Counted from the stretch's first letter, positions 35,681 to 44,416 are shown. The stretch: 64,000 bases of DNA from Pseudonocardia abyssalis (GCF_019263705.2 NZ_JADQDK010000001.1:2108001-2172000); one strand, 5' to 3'. Numbers and translations: made by a program. Notes: generated by a model from the letters alone, not told the origin.

Positions 35681-35711
35681 TTGCGTCAGAAATCAGGTTA
35701 GGCTAACTTCA
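35681..35711 (+). promoter_or_regulatory. Second IdeR-type iron box with a plus-strand promoter
   Basis: TCAGGTTAGGCTAACTTCA (35693-35711) matches the IdeR consensus at 16 of 19 positions. It covers a plus-strand promoter: -35 TTGCGT (35681-35686), 17-bp spacer, -10 TAACTT (35704-35709). Transcription would begin near 35716, away from the siderophore genes. Confidence 0.7.
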
Positions 35712-35755
35712 GCCACGTTGCTTCGTGGTGGGAGCAGCGCGTCAGTTCGGGACAC

Positions 35756-35788
35756 CTCGGGGCCCGGCCGAATCGGTCGGGCCCCGAG
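35756..35788 (+). terminator. Strong hairpin 40 bp after the second iron-regulated promoter
   Basis: A 14-bp stem (one G-T pair) runs from 35756-35769 to 35775-35788 around a 5-base loop, with arms based on CTCGGGGCCC and GGGCCCCGAG. It could end a transcript of about 70 nt from the promoter at 35681-35709. Confidence 0.55.
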
Positions 35789-36032
35789 GCACGTCCGGGG
35801 CCGGTTCGGGCACGCTCCGCACAGCGTCGTCGCCGGGCTGCCCGGCGCGTGGCAGGCCGCCGACGAGGCGATGCACGAGCAGGAGCGGCGGCGGCGCGCC
35901 GCCCGCGAGCCGGCCCGACCCAGGCCACCGGGGCCGGGCGCTCCGGGACGGTGGGCGATCCGCAGCAGGTCGCGGGCCGGGCCGGGCCGTCGACCGAGAC
36001 CGCCCGCAGCTCCCGCGGCAGCGACAGCCGCG

Positions 36033-36383
36033 GTGACCCTGCTCGGAGCGGTCGCCCCGCTCGCCCTGCCCGAGCCGTGCGCCACGGCGTTCGTCGTGCT
36101 CGGGCTCGTCTACGGTGTGCCGGTGCTCGGCTTCGCGTTCCTGTGGGCGGCGCTGGCCACCGCGGTCTCGGTGCACACCGCCCGGGCGCACCCGCCGTTC
36201 TCGTCGGCCTGGTCGTCGTCCACGTTCCCGGTCGTCACCGGCGCCCGTGCGCTGACCCCGCACAGCGGCTCCGCGGCGCTGGGCGGGCCGGCCGTCGCAC
36301 TCCACGGCGCACTGGTCGCGGCCCGGCCCACCGTCGCGACCCGCTCCGTCCGGGTCGGCGTCGCCGGTCGGGTGCCCGCGTGA
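36033..36383 (+). pseudogene. C-terminal remnant of a TDT (TehA/SLAC-like) transporter
   Basis: From GTG 36033, 116 residues contain about two or three membrane segments (FVVLGLVYGVPVLGFAFLWA) and FSSAWSSSTFPVVTGARAL, which resembles the WWSFTFPVGTxxxG region of the last helices of TDT family exporters of tellurite, malate or sulfite. The first two thirds (about 250 residues) are missing, and the DNA before it codes nothing recognisable. The stop overlaps the next gene. It may still be translated to feed the DUF202 genes. Confidence 0.45.
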
Positions 36384-36715
36384 CCGCCCCGGACCCCCGC
36401 TTCACCCTCGCCAACGAGCGCACCTTCCTGGCCTGGCTGCGGACCTCGCTCGCGCTCGTCGCCGCCGGGGTGGCGGTCGCGGCGCTGGTGCCGGAGTTCG
36501 GCGTCGACGGGGCCCGACACGTCGTCGGGGTGGTGCTGGCCGGGCTCGGCGTGGCCGTGGCCGCCGGGGCGATGCGGCGCTGGCACCGCGTGCAGGACGC
36601 GATGACCCGCGGCGCGGACCTGCCGCCGACGCGGATGCCGCTGCTGCTCGGCTCCGCGCTGGGCGCCCTCGGTCTGGCCGTGGCGGTGCTGCTGCTGGTC
36701 GGCGGCCCGCGGTGA
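36380..36715 (+). CDS. DUF202 (YidH-type) membrane protein
   Basis: This 111-residue protein has the family N-terminus RFTLANERTFLAWLRTSLAL and three membrane helices. GTG 36380 overlaps the preceding stop (GTGA), and its own stop overlaps the next start in the same way. Function of DUF202 proteins is unknown. Confidence 0.87.
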   Translation: MTAPDPRFTLANERTFLAWLRTSLALVAAGVAVAALVPEFGVDGARHVVGVVLAGLGVAVAAGAMRRWHRVQDAMTRGADLPPTRMPLLLGSALGALGLAVAVLLLVGGPR

Positions 36716-37023
36716 GCGCGCCGCCGGGGCTCGCGACCGAGCGCACCGCACTGGCCTGGGAGCGCACCGCGCTCGCGATGCTGACCGGTGGCGCGCTGCT
36801 CGCGGTGCGCCACCTCGACGACCCCGGCTCGGGCGCGCTCGTCCTCGCCGCACTCGGCCTGGTCCTCGCGCTGCTGCTCGCCGCGCTCGGGCGGGGGCGC
36901 ACGCGGCTGCTGCTCGCGGACCCGACGGCGTCGCCGCGGCGGGCGGTCGTCGTCGGGGGCACCGCGGTGGTCGTGTTCGGGCTCGCGGTGGTCGTCGCGG
37001 TCCTGACCGGCGCGCTGGGCTAG
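36712..37023 (+). CDS. DUF202 membrane protein, second copy
   Basis: This 103-residue protein has the short form of the family signature, GLATERTALAWERTALAML, and three membrane helices. The ERTxLAWxRT-like motif shows it is a diverged partner of the gene before it; the two probably form a hetero-complex. Followed by a long bidirectional terminator. Confidence 0.85.
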   Translation: MSAPPGLATERTALAWERTALAMLTGGALLAVRHLDDPGSGALVLAALGLVLALLLAALGRGRTRLLLADPTASPRRAVVVGGTAVVVFGLAVVVAVLTGALG

Positions 37024-37039
37024 TCCCCTGGCCGGACGA

Positions 37040-37084
37040 CGAACGGCCCTCCCGTCCACTCGTGGTGGACGGGAGGGCCGTTCG
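37040..37084. terminator. Bidirectional terminator between DUF202 and actP
   Basis: CGAACGGCCCTCCCGTCCAC (37040-37059) pairs over all 20 bases with 37065-37084, loop TCGTG. It lies between two convergent operons. Confidence 0.88.
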
Positions 37085-37104
37085 GTCCCCGGGGTTCGGG
37101 GTGT

Positions 37105-38754
37105 CTAGTGCGCGACCGACTTCTCGACGCCGACCCCGGTCAGCGACCGGACCGCCATCTCGGAGACCTTGTCGGCGTTCGGCTTCTCCTTGCTCAGCAC
37201 GGTGCCGAGGTAACCGAGCAGGAACGACAGCGGGATCGAGACGATGCCCGGGTTGTCGAGCGGGAACCAGTGGAAGTCGACGCCCTGCAGCATCGACGCG
37301 CTCTTCCCGGTGACGGCGTCGACGGGCTTGCCCGACACCACCGGCGAGAAGACGATCAGGATCACCGTCACGCCGAGGCCGCCGTAGATGCTCCACAGCG
37401 CGCCCGAGGTGTTGAAGCGCTTCCAGAACAGCGAGTACAGGATCGTCGGCAGGTTCGCCGAGGCCGCGACCGCGAAGGCCAGCGCCACGAGGAACGCGAT
37501 GTTCTGGCCGTTGGCCAGGATGCCGCCGAAGATCGCGACGACGCCGATGACGACCGCCGTGATGCGGGCGACCTTCACCTCCTCGTTCGGGTCGGACAGC
37601 TCGCCCTTCTTGATCACGTTGGCGTAGATGTCGTGCGCGAACGACGCCGACGCGGTGATCGTCAAACCCGCGACGACCGCGAGGATCGTGGCGAACGCGA
37701 CCGCCGCGATGATGCCGAGCAGCACCGTGCCGCCCAGCTCGTAGGCCAGCAGCGGGGCCGCCGAGTTGGCGCCACCCGGCGCCGCCCGGATCGCCTCGGG
37801 GCCGACCAGTGCACCCGCCCCGTAGCCCAGGACCAGCGTGAACACGTAGAACAGGCCGATCAGCCAGATCGCCCAGACCACCGAGCGGCGGGCCTCCTTG
37901 GCCGTGGGCACGGTGTAGAAGCGCATGAGGATGTGCGGCAGGCCCGCGGTACCGAGCACGAGCGCGAGCCCGAGGGACAGGAAGTCGATCTGGGTGAGCG
38001 CGCTCTTGCCGTACTGCTTGCCCGGGTTGAGCAGCGCCTCACCCGTCTCACCGCCCGCACGGACGGCGTCGGCGAGCACCGCGGAGAAGTTGAAGCCGTA
38101 GAGCGCGAGGACCCAGATCGTCATGATGCCGGCGCCCGCGATCAGCAGGACCGCCTTGATGATCTGCACCCAGGTCGTGCCGCGCATGCCGCCGATGAGG
38201 ACGTAGGCGATCATGACCGCGCCGACGATCGCGATGACGATCGACTGCCCGAACCCGTCGGTGACGTTGAGCAGCAGCGCGACGAGACCACCGGCACCCG
38301 CCATCTGCGCGAGCAGGTAGAAGAACGACACCGCGAGCGTCGACGTGGCCGCGGCGGCGCGGACGGGCCGCTGCCGCATGCGGAACGCGAGGACGTCGCC
38401 CATCGTGTACTTGCCGGTGTTGCGGAGCAGCTCGGCCACCAGCAGCAGCGCGACGAGCCAGGCGACGAGGAACCCGATCGAGTACAGGAAGCCGTCGTAG
38501 CCGTTGAGCGCGATGGCACCGGCGATGCCGAGGAACGACGCGGCGGAGAGGTAGTCGCCGGAGATCGCGACGCCGTTCTGCGGGCCGGAGAAGCCGCCGC
38601 CCGCGGTGTAGAAGTCCGAGGCGCTCGACGTGGCGCGGCGGCTCACGTAGATGACGATGCCGAGCGTGAAGACGACGAACAGCCCGAAGATGGTGATGTT
38701 GAGGATCGGGTCGCTGCCCTCGACCCCGCCCTGGGCGAGCACGGTGGTGTTCAC
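37105..38754 (-). CDS. actP: Cation/acetate symporter (SSS family)
   Basis: This 549-residue protein has about 13 membrane helices of the sodium:solute symporter family, with FYTAGGGFSGPQNGVAISGDYLSAASFLG in the first helix (known in ActP/MctC) and GLPHILMRFYTVP. It imports acetate, propionate or pyruvate. ATG start overlaps the DUF485 stop (ATGA), the classic yjcH-actP pair. Confidence 0.92.
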   Translation of the reverse strand: MNTTVLAQGGVEGSDPILNITIFGLFVVFTLGIVIYVSRRATSSASDFYTAGGGFSGPQNGVAISGDYLSAASFLGIAGAIALNGYDGFLYSIGFLVAWLVALLLVAELLRNTGKYTMGDVLAFRMRQRPVRAAAATSTLAVSFFYLLAQMAGAGGLVALLLNVTDGFGQSIVIAIVGAVMIAYVLIGGMRGTTWVQIIKAVLLIAGAGIMTIWVLALYGFNFSAVLADAVRAGGETGEALLNPGKQYGKSALTQIDFLSLGLALVLGTAGLPHILMRFYTVPTAKEARRSVVWAIWLIGLFYVFTLVLGYGAGALVGPEAIRAAPGGANSAAPLLAYELGGTVLLGIIAAVAFATILAVVAGLTITASASFAHDIYANVIKKGELSDPNEEVKVARITAVVIGVVAIFGGILANGQNIAFLVALAFAVAASANLPTILYSLFWKRFNTSGALWSIYGGLGVTVILIVFSPVVSGKPVDAVTGKSASMLQGVDFHWFPLDNPGIVSIPLSFLLGYLGTVLSKEKPNADKVSEMAVRSLTGVGVEKSVAH

Positions 38755-39092
38755 TTGTCGGCCCCCTGAATGCCCTCACGGATCGAGCTGGACAGCGGGT
38801 CGAGCCTGCGGTCGGCGAACTTCACGTACCAGGCGGTGATCGCGAAGGTCGACACGAACTGCAGCAGGCCGAGCAGCAGCCCCAGGTTGATGTTGCCCAG
38901 CACCTTGATCGACATGATCGGCGTGGCGTACGTCGCCAGCAGCACGTACAGCACGTACCAGGCCAGGAACAGGCCGGTGACCGGGAAGACGAAACTGCGC
39001 AACCTGCGACGGAGCTCCTGGAAGTCCGGCTCGGCCTCGATGGCCTGCCAGTCCCGGGTCGCCGCCGCCGGAGACGGATCGGTGGTACTCAC
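38751..39092 (-). CDS. DUF485 membrane protein (YjcH-like partner of ActP)
   Basis: This 113-residue protein has two membrane helices in the DUF485 pattern (FQELRRRLRSFVFPVTGLFLAWY ... FVSTFAITAWYVKFADRRLDP). GTG 39092 follows GAGGAGG. It is a constant companion of acetate symporters. The promoter region upstream holds 11-bp repeats. Confidence 0.9.
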   Translation of the reverse strand: MSTTDPSPAAATRDWQAIEAEPDFQELRRRLRSFVFPVTGLFLAWYVLYVLLATYATPIMSIKVLGNINLGLLLGLLQFVSTFAITAWYVKFADRRLDPLSSSIREGIQGADK

Positions 39093-39184
39093 GGTGCCTC
39101 CTCGCACTCGTCCGACCGCAGTTCTCCGATCGGAACGGACGCTCAGGAAAGCGGCCCGAGTTCCCACCCGGAAGTGGCGCACGA

Positions 39185-39244
39185 CACATAGCCCGCACGG
39201 TCGACGAACGGTCGACGAACGGTCGGGGATGCCGTCCAACGGTC
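39185..39244 (-). promoter_or_regulatory. 11-bp iterons upstream of the DUF485-actP operon
   Basis: ACGGTCGACGA is repeated at 39197 and 39208, with a variant ACGGTCGGGGA at 39219, and ACGGTC again at 39239. Starts are 11, 11 and 20 bp apart. A minus-strand TATGTG (39185-39190) just downstream could be the -10. This looks like an activator-binding array; the LytTR regulator at 41310 is a candidate. Confidence 0.6.
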
Positions 39245-39261
39245 ACACAGCGTGAGCACGA

Positions 39262-40935
39262 TCAGGAACGGGGGCGGGTCTCGTCCAGGTGCAGGCGCAG
39301 CATCGCGGCGGCGGCCCACGCGGGTGGGCTGCCGCGCAACGACACCAGGACCATCGTCGCGAACGCGAGCGGCACCGACCACAGCGCGGGCTGGCCCAGC
39401 AGGATCGAGGCGATGCCCTCCGGGGACCCGAGCGTGAGATCGACGCCGATCACCCCGGCGGAGGAGACCAGCCCCACCACCATCCCGACGACGGCGCCGC
39501 GGGCGGTGAGCCCGGCCCACCAGATGCCGAGCACGAGCAGGGGGCAGAACGTGGAGGCGGCGACGGCGAACGCCGAGGTCACCAGCACTCCGACGTCGAG
39601 GTGGACCGCGGGCAGGGCCAGCATGACCACGAGTGCGGCCGCACCGAGCGAGGTCAGCCGCAGCCGGCGCAGGGTCGTACCGGGCAGCAGGTCGTGCGAC
39701 ACCGCCCCGGACATCGCGAGCAGCAGACCGAGCGAGGTGGCGAGGAACGCGGCGAACGCCCCGGCCGTCAGCAGGGCGGTGAACAGCGAGCCGGCGAACC
39801 CGCCGTCGACGCGCGCGGGCAGGGAGACCACGACGGTGTCGGTGCCGCCGGAGAGGTACAGCTCGGGCAGCAGCACCGCACCGAGCACCCCGTACACCGC
39901 CGGGAAGAGGTAGAACGTGCTGAGCAGGGCCACGGTGATCGCCGCGGTGCGCCGCGCGCCGCGGCCGTCGGGGCTGGTGTGGAAGCGCACCAGGATGTGC
40001 GGAAGGCCCATCGTCCCCAGCACGGTGGCGACGAGGATCGACAGTGTCGTGAGCACCGGGTAGCCCGCGCCGCCCGGGTCGAGCAGCGGCCGCGACCAGC
40101 CCTCGCCGCCTGGCGGGACGGCCCCGTCGACGTCGGGGACGTCCGAGCCCGCCGCGAACACCCACGTGCTGCCCGCGTCGACGACGTACCGGCCCGGGGC
40201 GAGGGTGCGCTCCGCCCCGTCGACGGCGACGGTCGTCGGCTCGGTGACGCTCAGTTCCGTGCCGAGCCGGAAGTCGACGGGGGTGTCGCGCGTGAACGTC
40301 GTGAACTCCACCGGGGACAGCGCCGCCGCGCGCGTCTCGCCGGTCACGCTGAGCACCAGCCAGATGGCCGGGACGACGAACAGCAGCAGTTTCAGCCCGA
40401 ACTGGAAGGCCTGTACGTAGGTGGCCGCGCGCATCCCACCCAGCGCCAGGGTGATCGACACCGCCGCCCCCGCGACGACGACCCCGACCCAGTACGGCGT
40501 GCCCGCCACCACCGCGAGCACCTGCCCCGCCGCCTTGAACTGCGGCACCAGGTACAGCGTGGCGATCACCAGCACCACGACCGCGGACAGGCGCCGCAGG
40601 CCGGCGGACCCGAGGCGGGCCTCCGCGAAGTCGGGGACGGTCAGTGCGCCGGTGCGCCGCATCGGCGCCGCCACCAGCGCGAGCATCGCGAGGTAGCCCG
40701 CGGTGAACCCGACCGGGTACCACAGCGCCCCGATCCCGTCCTTGACGACGAGCCCCGCGACGCCCAGGAACGAGGCAGCCGACAGGTACTCCCCCGACAC
40801 CGCCGCCGCGTTCAGCACGGGCGAGATCCGCCGCGAGGCGACCAGGAAGTCCGACGTGCTGCGCATCGCGGCCACTCCGCGCGCCCCGATCAGGAGCGCC
40901 GCGAGGACGACGAGCACGATCCCGGCGATGATCAT
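39262..40935 (-). CDS. Second cation/acetate-type symporter (SSS family)
   Basis: This 557-residue symporter has FLVASRRISPVLNAAAVSGEYLSAASFLG and GLPHILVRFHTSPDG, as in ActP, but has an extra loop of about 75 residues near 200-280 (VDFRLGTELSVTEPTTVAVDG...) that would face outside. It is the last gene of the sensor-regulator-small protein operon, so its substrate is probably the signal, a monocarboxylate. Confidence 0.88.
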   Translation of the reverse strand: MIIAGIVLVVLAALLIGARGVAAMRSTSDFLVASRRISPVLNAAAVSGEYLSAASFLGVAGLVVKDGIGALWYPVGFTAGYLAMLALVAAPMRRTGALTVPDFAEARLGSAGLRRLSAVVVLVIATLYLVPQFKAAGQVLAVVAGTPYWVGVVVAGAAVSITLALGGMRAATYVQAFQFGLKLLLFVVPAIWLVLSVTGETRAAALSPVEFTTFTRDTPVDFRLGTELSVTEPTTVAVDGAERTLAPGRYVVDAGSTWVFAAGSDVPDVDGAVPPGGEGWSRPLLDPGGAGYPVLTTLSILVATVLGTMGLPHILVRFHTSPDGRGARRTAAITVALLSTFYLFPAVYGVLGAVLLPELYLSGGTDTVVVSLPARVDGGFAGSLFTALLTAGAFAAFLATSLGLLLAMSGAVSHDLLPGTTLRRLRLTSLGAAALVVMLALPAVHLDVGVLVTSAFAVAASTFCPLLVLGIWWAGLTARGAVVGMVVGLVSSAGVIGVDLTLGSPEGIASILLGQPALWSVPLAFATMVLVSLRGSPPAWAAAAMLRLHLDETRPRS

Positions 40936-40945
40936 CGTGGACCGG

Positions 40946-41296
40946 TCACCGGCCGTCCTCGGCCGCCTCGGCCCGGCGCAGCTGCCACCACGCGAGCCCG
41001 ACGAGCACGACGTAGGGCAGGACCGCGATCGCGAGCCAGGACACGGGCACCCCGTAGAGGCGCACGGCGTCGAGATCCGGGAACGCGGCCAGCACCAGCG
41101 GTAGTCCGATGATCAGTCCGGCCAGTCCCGCGACGGCCCCCATCGCGCGGCGCAACTGCTCGCGGTGCAGCCGGCGGGCGCGCTCCATGTCGGCCGCGGC
41201 GAGGTGCGGGGGGTCGACCCGCCCGCCCGCGCGCCTGCGCGCGATCACCAGGCTGGTCTGCGGGCTGGTGACCGCGACGCGGCGCTGCCTGGTCAC
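40946..41296 (-). CDS. Small membrane protein between response regulator and symporter
   Basis: This 116-residue protein has a basic N-terminal half and two membrane helices (AMGAVAGLAGLIIGLPLVLAAF and WLAIAVLPYVVLVGLAWWQLRR). Topology and position mimic DUF485, though the sequence is diverged, so it may be the subunit of the second symporter. GTG start 41296, 13 bp from the regulator stop. Confidence 0.7.
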   Translation of the reverse strand: MTRQRRVAVTSPQTSLVIARRRAGGRVDPPHLAAADMERARRLHREQLRRAMGAVAGLAGLIIGLPLVLAAFPDLDAVRLYGVPVSWLAIAVLPYVVLVGLAWWQLRRAEAAEDGR

Positions 41297-41309
41297 CGCC
41301 GACCCCCCG

Positions 41310-42074
41310 TCATCGCCGGCCCCGGGGGTCGAAGTCGCCGCGCGTGGCCGCCTCCAGGAGCAGCTCGCGCAGGTCGCGGGCGTGGCGGCGGCTCACCGGG
41401 ACGTCACCGGCGTCGGTGTGCGCGAGCAGCCCTCCGCTGACGTCGCTGCGCAGCTCCCGCACCGCCCCCACGGCCAGCAGGTAGCTGCGGTGCACGCGCA
41501 CGAACCCGGCGGGCCGCCAGTGCTCCTCCAGCCGGGAGATCGGGATGCGCACCAGGTGCCCGCCTCCCGGGGTGTGCAGCCGCACGTAGTCGCCCTGGGC
41601 CTCGACGAACCGCACGTCGTCGCGGCGGACGAACCGGGTGCGCCCGCCCAGCTCGACCGGGACGGCGGCCAGTGCGTCGACCGGCTCGCCGGGCGGCTGG
41701 TCCCCGAGCCCGGCGGCGGCGAAGCGGCGGACCCGGTCCAGCGCGGCCGCGAGCCGCTCCGGGCCGACCGGCTTGAGCAGGTAGTCGACCGCCCCGATGC
41801 CGTACGCCGACGCCGCGTGCTCCTCGAACGCGGTGACGAACACGACCATCGGCGGGTCGGTCATCCGCGCGAGCAGCGACGCCAGCTCCATGCCGTCCAT
41901 CGCGGGCATGGACACGTCGAGGAACACCACGTCGACCGGCCCGGCCTGGATCTGCCGCAGCGCCTCGACCGCACCCGGGGCCGTCGCCACCTCGTCGACA
42001 CCCGGGGAGTCCAGCAGCAGCCGCCGCAGCTCGTCGCGGGCGGGCTCGACGTCGTCGACGACCAGGACGCGCAT
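41310..42074 (-). CDS. LytTR-family response regulator
   Basis: This 254-residue regulator has a receiver domain (VVDD, phospho-Asp53 in FLDVSMPAMDG, Lys in YLLKPVG) and a LytTR DNA-binding domain from about residue 140 (VRFVEAQGDYVRLHT, RVHRSYLLAVGAV). ATG 42074 overlaps the kinase stop by one base (TGATG). Its targets probably include the two symporter operons. Confidence 0.92.
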   Translation of the reverse strand: MRVLVVDDVEPARDELRRLLLDSPGVDEVATAPGAVEALRQIQAGPVDVVFLDVSMPAMDGMELASLLARMTDPPMVVFVTAFEEHAASAYGIGAVDYLLKPVGPERLAAALDRVRRFAAAGLGDQPPGEPVDALAAVPVELGGRTRFVRRDDVRFVEAQGDYVRLHTPGGGHLVRIPISRLEEHWRPAGFVRVHRSYLLAVGAVRELRSDVSGGLLAHTDAGDVPVSRRHARDLRELLLEAATRGDFDPRGRR

Positions 42075-43198
42075 CACGTGGCCGCCACCCCCGGCTGGAA
42101 CCGCGGCACCCGCAGCACCACCCGCGTGCCGGCGCCGTCGGCGGTCTCCACGATCAGGCCGTAGCCGGGCCCGAACACGCTGCGCAGCCTGCGGTCGACG
42201 TTGACCAGGCCGAGGCTGCCCGGCTTCCCGCGCCCGGCCAGCACGTCGGCGGCGTAGGCCGGGTCCATGCCCGCCCCGTCGTCCTCGACGCTGATCACGC
42301 ACTCGCCCCCCTGCGCCTCGCCGGTGACCTGGATCAACCCGCCCGGACCGAGCTCCACCCCGTGCCGCACCGCGTTCTCCACGAGCGGCTGCAGTGCGAG
42401 ATAGGGCAGGGCGACGGGCAGGATCTCCGGCGCGATCCGGACCTGCACCCGCAACCGCTCCCCCAGCACCGCCCTGGCCAGCGCGAGGTACGCCTCGATC
42501 GCGGCGAACTCGCCCGCGACCGTCGTGTAGTCGCCACTGCGGGCCAGGCTGTGCCGGGTGTAGGCGGCGAAGTCGAGCATGAGCTCCCGGGCCCGCTCGG
42601 GATCGGTGCGCACGAACGACGCGATCACCGTGAGCGAGTTGTAGACGAAGTGCGGAGAGATCTCCGCGCGCAGCGCCCGCAGCTCGGCGGCCTCCGCGAC
42701 CCCGGCCGATGCCTCGAGGCGGCCCCGCTCCAGCGCCTCGCCCACCCACGCCGCGGCCTCCCGCAGCTGGCCGGCCGACAACCGGCCCTGGGTGACGAGG
42801 ACGCCCACCAGCTCGTCGCGGGCGTGCACCGGCAACGCGACGAGGTCGCCACGCACGGATCGGGAGTCGGTGCGCCGCACGCGCTCGATCAGCTGTGCGG
42901 CGGTGGCGGGGTTGTCGGGTCGCCCGCCCCACTGCGTCTCGCCGTCGAGCCCGACCAGGCCGACCGCGGTGACGTCGAGCAGGCGGCGCAGCTCGCGGGC
43001 CGCACCGGCCGCCCGCGGTGCGTCGAGGCCGTCGCGCAGCTCGATCGCGATCCGCCGGCCCGCGGCCAGGACCGCGAGCGCCTCGGGCCCCGGACCGGTG
43101 CGCACCGGTCGTCCGAGGAGGTGCGGCAACCGTGGACGGGGCAACCTCGGTCGGGGCAGGCGGAGTCGGGACAACCGGAGGCGGGGCAGGACGACCAT
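42074..43198 (-). CDS. LytS-type sensor histidine kinase
   Basis: This 374-residue protein has a GAF-like sensing region (about 45-160), then a His_kinase domain ISPHFVYNSLTVIASFV with His near 186, and an ATPase part with LQPLVENAVRHG and GSLGLVNVDRRL. No membrane helix is obvious. The first 30 residues are an Arg/Leu/Pro repeat (RLRLPRPRLPRPRLP). The ATG at 43198 has GGAGAGG just upstream, so the repeat is probably translated. Confidence 0.88.
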   Translation of the reverse strand: MVVLPRLRLSRLRLPRPRLPRPRLPHLLGRPVRTGPGPEALAVLAAGRRIAIELRDGLDAPRAAGAARELRRLLDVTAVGLVGLDGETQWGGRPDNPATAAQLIERVRRTDSRSVRGDLVALPVHARDELVGVLVTQGRLSAGQLREAAAWVGEALERGRLEASAGVAEAAELRALRAEISPHFVYNSLTVIASFVRTDPERARELMLDFAAYTRHSLARSGDYTTVAGEFAAIEAYLALARAVLGERLRVQVRIAPEILPVALPYLALQPLVENAVRHGVELGPGGLIQVTGEAQGGECVISVEDDGAGMDPAYAADVLAGRGKPGSLGLVNVDRRLRSVFGPGYGLIVETADGAGTRVVLRVPRFQPGVAAT

Positions 43199-43248
43199 CT
43201 CCGCCTCTCCGTCGGGGACCCGGGCCCGCGTGACTCTACGCTCGGCCC

Positions 43249-44400
43249 GTGGAGCTGAGCACCGAGGAACAGGCCGTGATCGCCACCGTCCGGGAGTTCG
43301 TGGAACGCGAGGTCCGGCCGGTCGTCCGCGAGCTGGAGCACGCCGACACCTACCCCGAGAAGCTGATCGAGCAGATGAAGGAGCTCGGCATCTTCGGGCT
43401 CGCCGTGCCGGAGCCGTGGGGCGAGGCGCCGGTGTCGATGCCCTGCTACGCGCTCGTCACCGCCGAGCTGGCCCGGGGCTGGATGAGCCTGGCCGGGGCG
43501 ATGGGCGGGCACACCGTCGTGGCGAAGCTGCTCGTCGCGTTCGGCACCCGGGACCAGCAGGAGCGCTGGCTGCCGCGGATGGCCACCGGCGAGGTGCGCG
43601 CCACGATGGCGCTGACGGAGCCCGGCGGCGGCTCCGACCTGCAGGCGATGACGACCCGCGCCCGACGCACCGACGGCGGGTACGTCGTCGACGGGGCGAA
43701 GACGTGGATCACCAACTCGCGGCGCTCGCAGCTCATCGCGCTGCTGTGCAAGACCGACCCGGACGCGTCCCCGGCGCACCGGGGCATCTCGATCCTGCTC
43801 GTCGAGCACGGTCCGGGGCTCACCGTGTCCCGCGACCTGCCCAAGCTGGGCTACAAGGGCGTCGAGAGCTGCGAGCTGACGTTCTCCGACCACCGCGTCG
43901 CCGACGACGCCCTGCTCGGCGGCGTCGAGGGGCGCGGGTTCGCGCAGATGATGACGGGCCTGGAGACCGGCCGCATCCAGGTGGCGGCGCGCGCGCTCGG
44001 CGTCGGACGGGCCGCGTTCGACGACGCCCTGCGCTACTCCCAGGAGCGGGAGAGCTTCGGCAAGCCGATCTGGCAGCACCAGTCGATCGGCAACCACCTC
44101 GCGAACATGGCCACGAAGCTCACCGCGGCCAAGCAGCTGATCCTGCACGCCGCCGAGCGGTACGAGACCGGGCAGCGCTGCGACCTGGAGGCGGGGATGG
44201 CGAAGCTGTTCGCCTCGGAGGCGGCCATGGAGATCGCCCTCGACGCGGTGCGCATCCACGGCGGGTACGGCTACTCCACCGAGTTCGACGTGGAGCGCTA
44301 CTTCCGCGACGCCCCGCTGATGATCGTGGGCGAGGGGACGAACGAGATCCAGCGCAACGTCATCGCCGCGCAGCTGGTGAAGCGCGGGGGTCTCGACTGA
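43249..44400 (+). CDS. Acyl-CoA dehydrogenase
   Basis: This 383-residue FAD enzyme has ALTEPGGGSDLQAM, WITNSRRSQ, and IHGGYGYSTEFDVERYFRDA...GEGTNEIQ, with the catalytic Glu in the last motif. It oxidises acyl-CoA to enoyl-CoA; substrate chain unknown. GTG 43249 is 6 nt after TACGCT (43237-43242), so probably leaderless. Divergent from the histidine kinase. Confidence 0.92.
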   Translation: MELSTEEQAVIATVREFVEREVRPVVRELEHADTYPEKLIEQMKELGIFGLAVPEPWGEAPVSMPCYALVTAELARGWMSLAGAMGGHTVVAKLLVAFGTRDQQERWLPRMATGEVRATMALTEPGGGSDLQAMTTRARRTDGGYVVDGAKTWITNSRRSQLIALLCKTDPDASPAHRGISILLVEHGPGLTVSRDLPKLGYKGVESCELTFSDHRVADDALLGGVEGRGFAQMMTGLETGRIQVAARALGVGRAAFDDALRYSQERESFGKPIWQHQSIGNHLANMATKLTAAKQLILHAAERYETGQRCDLEAGMAKLFASEAAMEIALDAVRIHGGYGYSTEFDVERYFRDAPLMIVGEGTNEIQRNVIAAQLVKRGGLD

Positions 44401-44416
44401 GCCCCCGCGCGACGGG

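Noticed and set aside
35718..36032. N-terminal extension of the TDT-like frame through 35718
   Set aside because: It would begin at TTG and read through the terminator hairpin into Arg/Pro-rich sequence with no membrane helices.
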